Positions 8,376 to 19,959 of a stretch of DNA of 64,000 nt are shown piece after piece. The position numbers and the translations under genes are program-made. Location of the stretch: NCBI RefSeq assembly GCF_900091495.1, contig NZ_LT607413.1, positions 2,728,001-2,792,000 on the forward strand, in the 5' to 3' direction. Source of the DNA: Micromonospora echinospora. Lineage in GTDB: Bacteria > Actinomycetota > Actinomycetes > Mycobacteriales > Micromonosporaceae. Numbering within the stretch: position 1 is the stretch's first letter; each line of letters starts with the position of its first letter. The notes under the pieces were generated by a model. The model searched no databases, was not told the DNA's origin, and was given only the letters and a program-made list of their open reading frames with translations.

Positions 8376-8916
8376 GCGTCACCGTCCCGGTGTAGACCCC
8401 CGCGACGCTGTCCAGCGGCACGTTGACGATCAGGGTGGGGTTCCAGGTGGCGGTGTTGCCGCCGGTGCCTCCGGTGTGGGTGAACGCGACGACCGGGGTG
8501 ACGCTCGACAGCGGTTCGGCGTCGCCCGCGGTCGCCTGGCCGGGGGTGAACGTGCCGGTTCCGGTGGTCGCCGTGGCCGGGCCGGACCAGTAGTCGATCT
8601 CTTCGGGCAGGACCGTCTCGGGCGGAGTGCCGCCACCGGTCTGGAACACCGACGCGGTCACCGAGGCCACCCAGGAGGCGTCCGTAGCGCCCCGCGAGTC
8701 GGTCACGGTGACCGGGCCGAGTGAGCCGGTGATGGTGCCGCCGGGCGCCCCGGTACCCAGGTCTGCGGTGGTCGGGGCGTCGATGTCGAGAGTGCCCGCG
8801 AGGATCTCGAAGGTGACGGTCGTGGAGTCGGTGGGCGCGGCGGCGGCTGGCGTTGCGCCGAGTCCGACCGCCGCGACCGCGACGGCTCCCATGAGGCAGA
8901 TCTTGGCAGTGCGCAC
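8362..8916 (-). CDS. Secreted WxL-like surface protein
   Basis: A 184-residue secreted protein: signal peptide (~1-27, ending PAAAA) followed by one beta-rich domain with TVTFEILAGTLDIDAP at the N-terminus, the segment VTVTDSRGATDASWVASVTASVF resembling the first WxL-type motif, and VAGVYTGTVTHSVA at the C-terminus. In firmicutes WxL domains attach non-covalently to the cell wall next to DUF916 proteins; the adjacent gene here is DUF916-like. GTG at 8916 is chosen because it starts the signal peptide; the frame is open ~30 codons further. The region 8980-9020 upstream is A+T-rich and probably carries the promoter. Confidence 0.7.
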   Translation of the reverse strand: MRTAKICLMGAVAVAAVGLGATPAAAAPTDSTTVTFEILAGTLDIDAPTTADLGTGAPGGTITGSLGPVTVTDSRGATDASWVASVTASVFQTGGGTPPETVLPEEIDYWSGPATATTGTGTFTPGQATAGDAEPLSSVTPVVAFTHTGGTGGNTATWNPTLIVNVPLDSVAGVYTGTVTHSVA

Positions 8917-9023
8917 TGATGTTTCCCCGTCTACTCGAAGTGCCGATGCCGTCTCGGCGCGGTCACGCCGTCGGCCACCTCGAAAGATAGGGCATAAAAA
9001 GTACAAACAGCCCTAAATCGGAC

Positions 9024-10142
9024 TTACCGCCCAATCTCCTTGCTGAGTGCCGACTCGACCACCGCCAGGAAGGCGTCGTTCTCCGCCGGGGTGCCGATGG
9101 TCATCCGGACGCCGTCACCGGGGAACGGGCGGACGATCACGCCGCGCGCCTCGCACGCCTTGGCGAACGTGATCGCCCCCTCGCCCAGCGGCAGCCAGAC
9201 GAAGTTGCCCTGGCTGGTCGGAAGGTCCGGCACGAACGCGCGCAGCGCCTCGGTGACCCGGTCCCGCTCGGCGACGACCAGCGCGCACCGGCGCTCGACC
9301 TCGTCGGCCTGGGCCAGCGCGGCCAGCGCGGCGGCCTGGGCGGGCGCGTTGATCGAGAACGGGGTGACCACCTTCCGTACGGCGGCGGCCACCGCCGGCT
9401 GGGCAACCATGAAACCCACCCGCATCCCGGCCAGCCCCCACGCCTTCGACAGGGTGCGCAGCACCGCCACGTTGGGCCGGTCGACGTAGCCGAGACCGTC
9501 CGGCACCTCCGGGTCGGTGACGAACTCCCGGTACGCCTCGTCGATCACCACCAGCACGTCGTCCGGCACGGCGTCGAGGAAGCGCTCCAACTCGGGCCGG
9601 CGCAGGAAGGTGCCGGTGGGGTTGTTCGGGTTGCAGACCACCACCATCCGGGTCCGGTCGGTCACCGCCGCCGCCATCGCGGCCAGGTCGTGCCCGTGGT
9701 CCGGCAGGTTGGGCACCGGCACGCTGGTCGCCCCGCTGGTCGCCACGACGATCGGGTACGCCTCGAAGGAGCGCCACGAGTAGACCACCTCGTCGCCGGG
9801 GAGGCAGGTGGCCCGCACCAGGTGCTCGGCGAGCGCCACCGAACCGCAACCGGTGACGATCTGCTCCGGCGTCACGCCGTACCGCTCGGCGAGGGCGGAG
9901 TGCAGCGCCACCACGCCCATGTCGGGGTAGCGGTGCGACCCGGCGGCGGCCTCGGCGATCGCCTCCACCACACCGGGCAGCGGGCCGTAGGGCACCTCGT
10001 TGCTCGCCAGCTTGATGGCCTCCGGGATGCCCAGCTCCCGGGCCAGGTCGGCCGGGCTGCGGCCGGGAACGTAGTTGGGCAGCGCGTCGAGGTCGGCGCG
10101 GGTGAGCCGGATCGGGGGCTCGCGGCGGCCGGTGTCGGTCAT
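9024..10142 (-). CDS. PLP-dependent histidinol-phosphate/aromatic aminotransferase
   Basis: A 372-residue fold-type I aminotransferase: SNEVPYGP substrate loop, PNNPTG near residue 165, DEAYREF, and the PLP lysine in RTLSKAWGLAGMRVGF (near residue 235). Family members act as HisC or as aromatic aminotransferases (the mycobacterial Pat/HisC2 group). No histidine gene is nearby, whereas hppD, hgmA and fahA flank it within 10 kb, so transamination of tyrosine to 4-hydroxyphenylpyruvate is the favoured role (inference). It overlaps the upstream RDD gene by ATGA. Confidence 0.85.
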   Translation of the reverse strand: MTDTGRREPPIRLTRADLDALPNYVPGRSPADLARELGIPEAIKLASNEVPYGPLPGVVEAIAEAAAGSHRYPDMGVVALHSALAERYGVTPEQIVTGCGSVALAEHLVRATCLPGDEVVYSWRSFEAYPIVVATSGATSVPVPNLPDHGHDLAAMAAAVTDRTRMVVVCNPNNPTGTFLRRPELERFLDAVPDDVLVVIDEAYREFVTDPEVPDGLGYVDRPNVAVLRTLSKAWGLAGMRVGFMVAQPAVAAAVRKVVTPFSINAPAQAAALAALAQADEVERRCALVVAERDRVTEALRAFVPDLPTSQGNFVWLPLGEGAITFAKACEARGVIVRPFPGDGVRMTIGTPAENDAFLAVVESALSKEIGR

Positions 10143-11167
10143 TCGGCATCTCCCTCTGGGCGGTCGTGCGCTTCGGCACGGGTGGGGGTGGGACGAGGCA
10201 CCTGGACGACCACGGTCTGCGCGCGCTTGTCGTGCAGCGCCTGGCGCAGCGGATGGTCGAAGAGAGGGGACAGGGCGTCGAGGAGCTGGAGCAGCAGACC
10301 GAGGCCGCAGCAGTACCAGAGCAGGGTGGGCAGGCCGAGGGTGTTCCAGCGCCGGAAGGACCGGCCGAAGCCGAGCGGCTGGTCACCGGCGACCGGCACC
10401 GCGCGGATGCCCATCACCCGCTTGCCGAAGGTCTGCCCCCCGCTGGCCATCGACGGGACCTCGTAGGCGAACCAGAGGGCGGTCGCGAGCAGCAGGATCG
10501 CCACCTGGAGACCACCGGCCTGGTCGCCCGGCTGAGGCAGCGGTTCGGTGGACGTGGAGCCGCTCGACACCCGGGCCCAGAACTCCCGCCAGACCGGCGA
10601 CATCTCCTGCATGAACCGCCAGACGAACCAGCCGTTCACCACCGCGTTCAGCAGGAACACGATGCCGAAGTCGATCAGGCGGGCGAGGAAGCGGGGACCG
10701 TACCCGGCCAGGGCCAGGCCGTGCGGGCGCGGCTCGGGGGGGCGTACCGGGTACCCGGGGTGCGGCCAGCCGGGCGGCGGGACGTGACCGGGCGGGAATA
10801 CGTACGGCGGCGGGGGATGGTGGCCGGGCGGGGGAGCGTACCCGGGCGGCGGCCACGGCCCCGTCGGCTGCGCCCCGGGGGCCGGTGACGGGGGTGTCGG
10901 CGGCCCGGTGGGGCCGGGCCACGGGGGGCCGGTGACCGGACCGGCCGGGGGCGGCGCGGAGGTCGGCGTGGCTGGGCCCGGACCGGCCGCCGGGGTGGCC
11001 GGTGCCGGTTCGGTCGGGGTCGGGGCGGGTGCCGGTTCGGCCGGCGGTGGTCCCTCGGGTGGGGTAGCGTCGGCGGATATCGGCGCGCCGATCCACCCCT
11101 CGCCATCCCAGTAGCGCTGGGTCTCGGGGTCGGCAGGGTCGACGTACCAGCCGGGTTGCACACTCAC
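10139..11167 (-). CDS. DUF2510-RDD membrane protein
   Basis: A 342-residue protein in three parts: an N-terminal DUF2510 motif (PGWYVDPADPETQRYWDGEGW, residues ~5-26 in two halves), a ~140-residue linker dominated by Pro, Ala, Gly and Thr, and a C-terminal RDD domain (residues ~180-330) with LARLIDFGIVF, GKRVMGIRAVP and about three membrane helices. RDD proteins are small polytopic membrane proteins, some implicated in ion exchange; the substrate is unknown. It is the first gene of a two-gene operon with the aminotransferase. GTG start at 11167. Confidence 0.85.
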   Translation of the reverse strand: MSVQPGWYVDPADPETQRYWDGEGWIGAPISADATPPEGPPPAEPAPAPTPTEPAPATPAAGPGPATPTSAPPPAGPVTGPPWPGPTGPPTPPSPAPGAQPTGPWPPPGYAPPPGHHPPPPYVFPPGHVPPPGWPHPGYPVRPPEPRPHGLALAGYGPRFLARLIDFGIVFLLNAVVNGWFVWRFMQEMSPVWREFWARVSSGSTSTEPLPQPGDQAGGLQVAILLLATALWFAYEVPSMASGGQTFGKRVMGIRAVPVAGDQPLGFGRSFRRWNTLGLPTLLWYCCGLGLLLQLLDALSPLFDHPLRQALHDKRAQTVVVQVPRPTPTRAEAHDRPEGDAE

Positions 11168-11270
11168 GCAGCTACCTTAACGACGCCTTCGCCAGCGACC
11201 AGCCACCTGTGGCACGGGGTTCGGCCGGTCACCGTCCACCCGGTGGACGGCGACCGGCCCGGTCGACGAC

Positions 11271-12602
<1,332 letters not shown>

Positions 12603-12633
12603 TCAGGTTGCGCATTCGGTATGGTCTTCACTC

Positions 12634-13128
12634 ATGACCAGTGGTCAGGTTGTCCAGCTCGACCAGCTCGACGCGAGCCTGGTCGAGTTGCTCGCCGCCG
12701 AGCCGCGGATCGGGGTGCTGGAGTGCTCCCGCCGCCTGGGCGTGGCCCGGGGAACCGTCCAGGCCCGCCTCGACAAGCTCGTCGACCGGGGAGTGGTGAC
12801 CGGCTTCGGGCCGGACGTCCGCCCAGCGGCCATCGGGTTCGGGGTGACCTCCTTCGTCACCCTGGAGATCAGCCAGCGGCAGGGGCACGACCCGGTCACC
12901 GCCCACCTCGCCAAGATCCCCGAGGTGCTGGAGGCGCACACCATCACCGGTTCCAGCGACGTGCTCTGCCGGATCGTGGCCCGGTCGAACGCCGACCTCC
13001 AGCGGGTCATCGACCAGATCGTCTCGTACGAGGGCATCCGCCGGGCCTCGACCATCATCGCGCTGGCCGAGCAGATCCCGTACCGCGTACTGCCGCTGGT
13101 GCGCTCGGCGGCCACCGGCCGGCCCTGA
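12634..13128 (+). CDS. Lrp/AsnC family transcriptional regulator
   Basis: A 164-residue regulator: N-terminal winged helix-turn-helix (LDQLDASLVELLAAEPRIG, then LGVARGTVQARLDKLVDRGVV, residues ~9-60) and a C-terminal ligand-binding RAM domain (residues ~70-150, with VLEAHTITGSSDVLCRIVA). Such proteins sense amino acids and usually act on a divergent neighbour and on themselves. The neighbour here is hppD, so a tyrosine-related effector is a reasonable inference. ATG at 12634. Confidence 0.92.
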   Translation: MTSGQVVQLDQLDASLVELLAAEPRIGVLECSRRLGVARGTVQARLDKLVDRGVVTGFGPDVRPAAIGFGVTSFVTLEISQRQGHDPVTAHLAKIPEVLEAHTITGSSDVLCRIVARSNADLQRVIDQIVSYEGIRRASTIIALAEQIPYRVLPLVRSAATGRP

Positions 13129-13136
13129 CCCACCGC

Positions 13137-14147
13137 CTACCCGGGCCGGGCGTCCCGGGCCAGGGCGTCGCCGAGCGTGGTGCGGGCGTACCGGACCGCC
13201 CGCCCGGTGCGGGTGCGGGTCACCAGCCCGGCGTCCCGCAGCACCGCCAGATGCCCACCGACCCCGCCCAGGGTCAGGTCGAGCTGCCGGACGAGCTGGC
13301 TGGTGGTGGCGGGTGCGGCCAGGGCCCGCAGCACCGCCGCCCGGGTGCGGCCGAGCAGCCGGTCCAGAGCGTCCGGCGGCCGGTCCGGGTCGGGCGGGCC
13401 GAGCAGGTCCACCACGCCGGAGGCGCGGTAGACCAGCGCGAACGGCCACGGCGGCTCGACATAGTTGATCATCATGCCGAAGACGGTCGGCACGAAGAGC
13501 AGCCCCTTGCCACCGAGCGAGTAGACGTCCGGCTGCCGGTCGGCCACCACGATGGCGCCGAACGGGCCACCCGGATCCCAGCTCAGCCGGGGGTCGAGAC
13601 CGGCCACGGCGGCACCCCAGCCGTAGGTGACCAGCCGGCCGGCGCGCTGGACGACGTCCCGCTCCAGGATGGTCCGCAGTCGGGGCCACTCCGGCTCGAC
13701 CAGGGTCGCCCAGACCGCCTCGACCGCGTCCGCGAGCCGGTCCACCACGTCCGGTGAGCGGAAGATCCGCTGCGCGTACGCCGGCGGGGTGCGGTGCCCG
13801 GCGAGGTTGCGGGCCAGTTCGTAGCGGGCCCGCTCGCGCGGGGTGGCCCGGACCGCGGCGATCTCGTCGGCGAAGCTCCGTCCGGTGCCGGCCGGCGGCG
13901 GCTGGATGAAGTCGGCGTTGTAGCCGCCCCGGCGCAACAGGGCCAGCAGCGCCCCCACCGCCGGCACCTCCCGGCGCAGCCGCTGGTACGCCGGGCGGAC
14001 CCGGGCCGTCCACGGCGCGAGCCCAGGCACGCTGTGCTGGCCGGCGCACAACCGGAGCGCCGACATCGCCTCGCCCAACGGCGAGATGGCGTACCGGCTG
14101 GCCGCAATGTCGGCCGGGGTCACCTGGATCCGCACGTACCGGCCCAC
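13137..14147 (-). CDS. DUF5937-type / ArsR-like winged-helix regulator
   Basis: A 336-residue protein with a long N-terminal sensory region (residues ~1-245, beginning RIQVTPADIAASRYAISPLGE) and a C-terminal ArsR-like winged helix (LRALAAPATTSQLVRQLDLTLGG and HLAVLRDAGLVTRTRTGRAVRY, residues ~265-325). Proteins with this order are common in actinomycetes next to MFS exporters, and this one is divergent from such a gene, so repression of the exporter is likely (inference). GTG start at 14147. Confidence 0.8.
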   Translation of the reverse strand: MGRYVRIQVTPADIAASRYAISPLGEAMSALRLCAGQHSVPGLAPWTARVRPAYQRLRREVPAVGALLALLRRGGYNADFIQPPPAGTGRSFADEIAAVRATPRERARYELARNLAGHRTPPAYAQRIFRSPDVVDRLADAVEAVWATLVEPEWPRLRTILERDVVQRAGRLVTYGWGAAVAGLDPRLSWDPGGPFGAIVVADRQPDVYSLGGKGLLFVPTVFGMMINYVEPPWPFALVYRASGVVDLLGPPDPDRPPDALDRLLGRTRAAVLRALAAPATTSQLVRQLDLTLGGVGGHLAVLRDAGLVTRTRTGRAVRYARTTLGDALARDARPG

Positions 14148-14206
14148 CTTTCGTCCTCAGGCGAAAGGATAGAGCGCCCGACGCGGTCCGGACAGGATGG
14201 CGTCTC

Positions 14207-15559
14207 GTGACCTCAGCCCGCACCACCACCGCACCACCTGTCGCGCCGGACCGGCCGGCCACCTTCCGGGACGTCTTCGCCGTCGCCGAGTTCCGGGTGA
14301 TCTTCGCCAGCTACGGCGTGTTCCTGATCGGCGAGACGGTCAAGATGCTCGCCCTCTCCGTGCTGGTGTACGAGCGCACCGGATCCGGCCTGATCGCCGC
14401 GCTCGCGTACGTCACCGGGTTCCTGCCGCACGCGTTCGGCGGGGTGTTCCTGCTCGCCCTCGCCGACCGGTGGCCGCCCCGCGCCGTCATCGTCGGCTAC
14501 GAACTGGTCCGGCTGGCCCTGGTGGCGGTGCTCGCCATCGGGGTGCTCCCGCCGGCCGGCATGCTCGGGCTGGTCTTCGTCGTCGGGCTGTTCGGCCCGG
14601 TCAGCAGCGCCGCCCGGACCGCGCTGCTGCCGGAGATCCTGCACGGCGACGCGTACGTGCTGGGCCGCTCCCTGCTCACCGTGGCGTCCGGCGGCACCCA
14701 GGTCGTCGGGTTCGCCGTCGGCGGCCTCCTGCTCGGCGTGGTCGGGCCGTACGGGGCGCTCTGGCTGACCGCCGCCACCTGCGCCCTGTCGGCCCTGCTC
14801 GTCCGGGCCGGGCTGCGGGCCCGTCCCGGGCGGAACCGGAGCGCCCCGGCCCGGCCCGACGGGACCGGCCCGACCGGCCCGGCCCGAACCGACGGGACCG
14901 GCCCGACCGGCCCGGCCCGAACCGACGGGACCGGCCCGACCGGCCCGACCCGGACCGGCGCGGTGCGGGAGACCTGGCGGGGAAACCGGGAACTCCTCGC
15001 CGACCGGCGGATCCGGGGACTGCTGCTGGCCCAGTGGCTGCCCGGCTCGATGCTGGTCGGGGCCGAGGCGGTCGCCGTGCCGTACGCGGCCGGACTCGGC
15101 CCCGGGGCGAGCGCCGGCGTGCTGCTGATGGCCGGGGCGTTCGGAATGCTCGTCGGGGACCTGGTGGTCGGGCGGTTCGTGCCGCCGGCCGCCCGGGAAC
15201 GGCTCAGCCCGTGGCTCGCGCTGCTGCTCGGCGTACCGGTGCTGGGGTTCCTGTTCCGGCCCGGCCTGGTCGTCGCCGCGCTGCTCTTCGCGGTGGCCGC
15301 CGCCGGTTTCGCCTACCAGCTCGGACTGGCCCGCCGGTTCCTCGACGCGGTGCCCGAGTCCCGGCGCGGCCAGGCGTTCGGGCTGACCAGCACCGGCCTG
15401 ATGACCGCCCAGGGACTCGCCGCGGCCGGTGGCGGCGCGGTGACCGAGGTGACCGGCCCGGCGGTGGCGATGGCCCTCGCCGGGGTCGCCTCGCTCGCCG
15501 CCACCGGGGCGCTGTGGCGGGTCCTCACCCCGGAGCCGTCGCCCGACCGTCCGGATTAG
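14207..15559 (+). CDS. MFS transporter
   Basis: A 450-residue major facilitator protein with about twelve hydrophobic segments; the N-terminal bundle includes GETVKMLALSVLVYERTGSG and the conserved loop LALADRWPPR. It resembles the single-component drug/solute exporters of the enterobactin exporter-like group; substrate unknown. The central cytoplasmic loop (residues ~205-250) is expanded by an 11-residue repeat (DGTGPTGPART, three copies). GTG at 14207; divergent from the ArsR-like regulator with a 59-base spacer holding both promoters. Confidence 0.88.
   Translation: MTSARTTTAPPVAPDRPATFRDVFAVAEFRVIFASYGVFLIGETVKMLALSVLVYERTGSGLIAALAYVTGFLPHAFGGVFLLALADRWPPRAVIVGYELVRLALVAVLAIGVLPPAGMLGLVFVVGLFGPVSSAARTALLPEILHGDAYVLGRSLLTVASGGTQVVGFAVGGLLLGVVGPYGALWLTAATCALSALLVRAGLRARPGRNRSAPARPDGTGPTGPARTDGTGPTGPARTDGTGPTGPTRTGAVRETWRGNRELLADRRIRGLLLAQWLPGSMLVGAEAVAVPYAAGLGPGASAGVLLMAGAFGMLVGDLVVGRFVPPAARERLSPWLALLLGVPVLGFLFRPGLVVAALLFAVAAAGFAYQLGLARRFLDAVPESRRGQAFGLTSTGLMTAQGLAAAGGGAVTEVTGPAVAMALAGVASLAATGALWRVLTPEPSPDRPD
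14859..14957 (+). repeat. 33-base in-frame tandem repeat in the MFS gene
   Basis: Three copies starting at 14859, 14892 and 14925, each encoding DGTGPTGPART-like units in the loop between the two helix bundles; the last copy is slightly diverged. Confidence 0.9.
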
Positions 15560-15611
15560 TTCACCGACACGGCCGTACGGAGGGCGCCGGGGCCGTGCCG
15601 ACCTGGCTACG

Positions 15612-17093
15612 GTGTCCGTTGTGGCTCAGCAGGGCGGCCGGTGCGTCATTTGCTACGTGATCCTCGCGTTGATCGCGGTCGTCGTGCTGACCCTGACCGG
15701 GGTGTGGAATCCCTGGCCGGGGGTGTGGGACGCGGTCAACCGCAGCCGACCCATCTCCGAGCCGGACGTGACCTGGCAGCGCCGCATCGGCGGCACCCCG
15801 AAGAGCGTCACCGTCGCCGGGGACACCGTCGTCGTGGAGCAGCGGACCCGGGTGGAAGGGCTCAGCCTCGCCACCGGCGCGCCGCTGTGGGAGCGCAAGG
15901 CGGACTGGGCGGCGGTCGCCGGGAACGGTCGTGACGCGGTCGTCGCGGTCGGCAAGCTGCTGGTCAAGGGGTACGAGCTGCTCGACCCGGCGACCGGCGC
16001 GGTGCGCCGCCGGGACAACGAGGCGGTGGCCGTCTGGACGTACCGGAACATGGTGCTGGACGCCCGCTGCGCCCAGGCCACCGACTGCACGGTCAGCGCC
16101 TGGGACGTGCGGGGCAGCCGTCCGCTCTGGACGGCCTTCCTGCCCGGCGTGGAGAGCGGCTTCTTCGCCGACAACCCGGAACTGCTCGGCACCCGGCGAC
16201 TGACCGGCCTCCGGATCGACCCCGGCGTGGCCGGTCCGGAGGCGGTGCCCGCCCTGCTCGGCTTCCCGGTCGACGGCCGGGTGCACGTGCTGGACACCGC
16301 GACCGGCCGGGTGGTGCGTGACATCGAGCCCGGCCGGGAGGAACGGCTGGTCGCCGTCGGTGGGCGGCTGCTGCGGATCGAGGCGAGGTCGGAGGACGGC
16401 ACCTGCTACTTCACCATCTCCGGCCGGGACGCGAACACCGGGCGGGAGGTGTGGCGACGCGCCGGGATCAACCTGCGAACCGCCGACAACGCCGGGTGCG
16501 TGCAGCGGGAGGACCCGCAGGGCGCGCGGAACGTGGTGGTCGGGGTGGCCCCGGATGCCCGGGAGACGGTCGTGGACGCCTACGACGGGCGGCTGCTCTG
16601 GGTCGGCGCGGCCGGGGAGAAACTCGTCGCCGTCGACGACCGCCACCTGCTGGCCCGCTCCGCGGACAAACGCTCGATCGTCGGACGGGAACTCGGCGTC
16701 GACCGTCCGCGCTGGACCCGGCGGTCGGCGGAGAAGACGGCCGGGGCGCTCACCCCGTACGCGGCGGTGCTCAGCGAGGACGGTCCCTCCCGGGCGGTCG
16801 CCCTCGACCCCCGTACCGGGCGGGAACTGGCGAATCTGCGTACCTCGGCGAACGTGCTGGCGGTCGGGCCCGGTGGCATGGTGATCGGCGAGGGTCGGGA
16901 GATCGGGTACGTCCGGTTCGCCGGGGCCCCCGGCGGCGCGCCGGCGGCCGGCGACGACGGTTCCGGCCGGAACTCCGGCGACGGTTCCGACGGGAACTCC
17001 GGCGACGGCCCGGGCCGCGGCCCGGACCCGGCCGCGAGCTGCGGTCCGAAGGGCGAGAGCTGCCCGGAGCCGGACGGCGGCAAGGACGGATGA
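15612..17093 (+). CDS. Membrane-anchored PQQ-like beta-propeller protein
   Basis: A 493-residue protein: short cytoplasmic N-terminus, one membrane helix (VILALIAVVVLTLTGVW, residues ~15-31), an extracytoplasmic propeller with repeated V-x-L-DxATGR blades (LSLATGAPLWERKADW, LLDPATGAVRRRDN, HVLDTATGRVVRDIEPG, DANTGREVWRR, ALDPRTGRELANL), and a disordered Gly/Ser/Asp/Pro tail ending CGPKGESCPEP. Architecture matches the protein at 5526 though the sequences differ. Function unknown; possibly a scaffold or sensor in the envelope. GTG at 15612; an in-frame GTG three codons later is also possible. Confidence 0.78.
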   Translation: MSVVAQQGGRCVICYVILALIAVVVLTLTGVWNPWPGVWDAVNRSRPISEPDVTWQRRIGGTPKSVTVAGDTVVVEQRTRVEGLSLATGAPLWERKADWAAVAGNGRDAVVAVGKLLVKGYELLDPATGAVRRRDNEAVAVWTYRNMVLDARCAQATDCTVSAWDVRGSRPLWTAFLPGVESGFFADNPELLGTRRLTGLRIDPGVAGPEAVPALLGFPVDGRVHVLDTATGRVVRDIEPGREERLVAVGGRLLRIEARSEDGTCYFTISGRDANTGREVWRRAGINLRTADNAGCVQREDPQGARNVVVGVAPDARETVVDAYDGRLLWVGAAGEKLVAVDDRHLLARSADKRSIVGRELGVDRPRWTRRSAEKTAGALTPYAAVLSEDGPSRAVALDPRTGRELANLRTSANVLAVGPGGMVIGEGREIGYVRFAGAPGGAPAAGDDGSGRNSGDGSDGNSGDGPGRGPDPAASCGPKGESCPEPDGGKDG

Positions 17094-17205
17094 GCGGGGG
17101 TGACCACCGGGACGGGTGGCGGGAGGCGGCACGGATGAGAGCGGTGTCGCACGACTCACCCGGCGGGTACGACGACGCGGCCCGACTGCCCTAGGCTTTC
17201 CGCTC

Positions 17206-18873
<1,668 letters not shown>

Positions 18874-18968
18874 CCACTGTAAGAACTCAGAATTCTTTGG
18901 AGGAGGGGAAGTCTCCAAGGTCTCATAAGTCTTCAGTCTGCTACTCTCCCTATGGAGAAGGAGGCTGG
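18874..18968 (+). promoter_or_regulatory. A+T-richer leader of the RHH/RNase H-like module
   Basis: This spacer is clearly less G+C-rich than its flanks. It contains the inverted repeats TTGGAG...CTCCAA (18897-18918) and CTCC-CTAT-GGAG, then a GGAGAAGGAGG ribosome site. The hairpins or palindromes overlap where a promoter would lie, which would fit autoregulation by the RHH-like protein (inference). Confidence 0.45.
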
Positions 18969-19367
18969 ATGCCGCAGATTGACGTCGATGAAGAAACCGA
19001 CAGCTACCTTGCGTTCGCAGCCGCGCTGGCTGGCCTGACAAAAGGGCAGGTCGTCGCTCGGCTGGTGAAGCAGGTGCAGGGTGCGGCGGCTCTGTCGGGG
19101 GGCGCCGAAACCGAGCCGGCCTCGGTGCGGATCTACGCTGACTATGCCGGGCACCGGACGTTCGGCCTGTTCGTTCCGGGGCCGGGTCGGATTGAGATCA
19201 CCTCCGGCCCTCTCGAAGGCGAGACCTTCCGCACTCCCAGTGAGGCGGCACGCGAGATCGTCAAGCACTACAACCCGGGTGTCAGTCCGCACCGGAACGG
19301 TTGGGGGTTCTTCTTCGTCGCTGCCAACGGCGCTCCGCTCCAGAGTCTCCGGCACAAGCCCGCCTGA
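18969..19367 (+). CDS. Ribbon-helix-helix-like / RAMA-like domain protein
   Basis: A 132-residue protein. The first ~37 residues (MPQIDVDEETDSYLAFAAAL, then GLTKGQVVARLVKQ) look like a ribbon-helix-helix DNA-binding segment. The second half (residues ~55-130) has an RAMA-like pattern: strand-rich part, FRTPSEAAREIV, then RNGWGFFFV. RAMA modules are known from restriction-methylation and other conflict systems. It is followed after 9 bases by an RNase H-fold-like gene, so the pair looks like a regulator plus nuclease cassette. Codon use is less G+C-biased than the neighbours, suggesting recent transfer. Domain calls are by eye. Confidence 0.6.
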   Translation: MPQIDVDEETDSYLAFAAALAGLTKGQVVARLVKQVQGAAALSGGAETEPASVRIYADYAGHRTFGLFVPGPGRIEITSGPLEGETFRTPSEAAREIVKHYNPGVSPHRNGWGFFFVAANGAPLQSLRHKPA

Positions 19368-19376
19368 GCGCTCTGC

Positions 19377-19904
19377 ATGAAGCCTCATGTGTTTGTGGAC
19401 GAGACGAAGGAACGGGGACTTCTCGTGGCTGCCGCAGTGGTCGTCGAGAACGACATCGCCCACGCTCGTCGAGAGGTGCGAAAGATGATCCTGCCCGGGC
19501 AGCGCAGGATTCACTTTCACAAGGAACGAGAGGAGCGACGCGGACAGATCATCAGCGTGCTCCGTGCTCTTGGCGCACAAGTGACGATCTACGATGCGAC
19601 CAGGTACCGGAGTGTCAAAACAGCGCGAGATGCATGTCTGGTCGCCCTCGTGGCCGACGTGGCGAAGATCGCTGCTGCCCGACTGGTGCTGGAGCTGGAC
19701 GACTCGACCAGGAAAGCCGACCGCGACCTGCTCTACCGCGAGGTACGGGCGGCAGGAGTCGCAGACCAGCTCCGGTACGACCACATGCGCGCCGATGAGG
19801 AATGTCTGCTCGCCATCCCTGACGCTGTCGCATGGTGCTGGGCCAAAGGCGGCGGCTGGCGCGCGAAGGTGCGTCCGATAGTCGTGGACGTGCGGGAGGT
19901 GTGA
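19377..19904 (+). CDS. Predicted RNase H-fold (DUF3800-like) protein
   Basis: A 175-residue protein beginning HVFVDETKERGLLVAAAVVV, the DUF3800-type opening in which a first-strand Asp starts an RNase H-like fold. Further acidic positions that could complete a metal site are ARLVLELDDSTRK (residues ~100-112), HMRADEE (~134-140) and IPDAVAW (~146-152); HFHKERE lies near residue 47. Nuclease activity is therefore possible but not shown. Lower G+C than the surroundings; it shares a transcript with the preceding RHH/RAMA-like gene and abuts the tRNA array. ATG at 19377. Confidence 0.6.
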   Translation: MKPHVFVDETKERGLLVAAAVVVENDIAHARREVRKMILPGQRRIHFHKEREERRGQIISVLRALGAQVTIYDATRYRSVKTARDACLVALVADVAKIAAARLVLELDDSTRKADRDLLYREVRAAGVADQLRYDHMRADEECLLAIPDAVAWCWAKGGGWRAKVRPIVVDVREV

Positions 19905-19959
19905 TCGGGCCTGGAAAGCGCGAAACCCGGCCCACCTACCGTCCGGAAGGCTGCCGGGT

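Noticed and set aside
9024..10142. hisC of histidine biosynthesis
   Set aside because: No his genes nearby, and the aromatic pathway genes around it favour an aromatic aminotransferase role. The family alone cannot separate the two, so no symbol is given.
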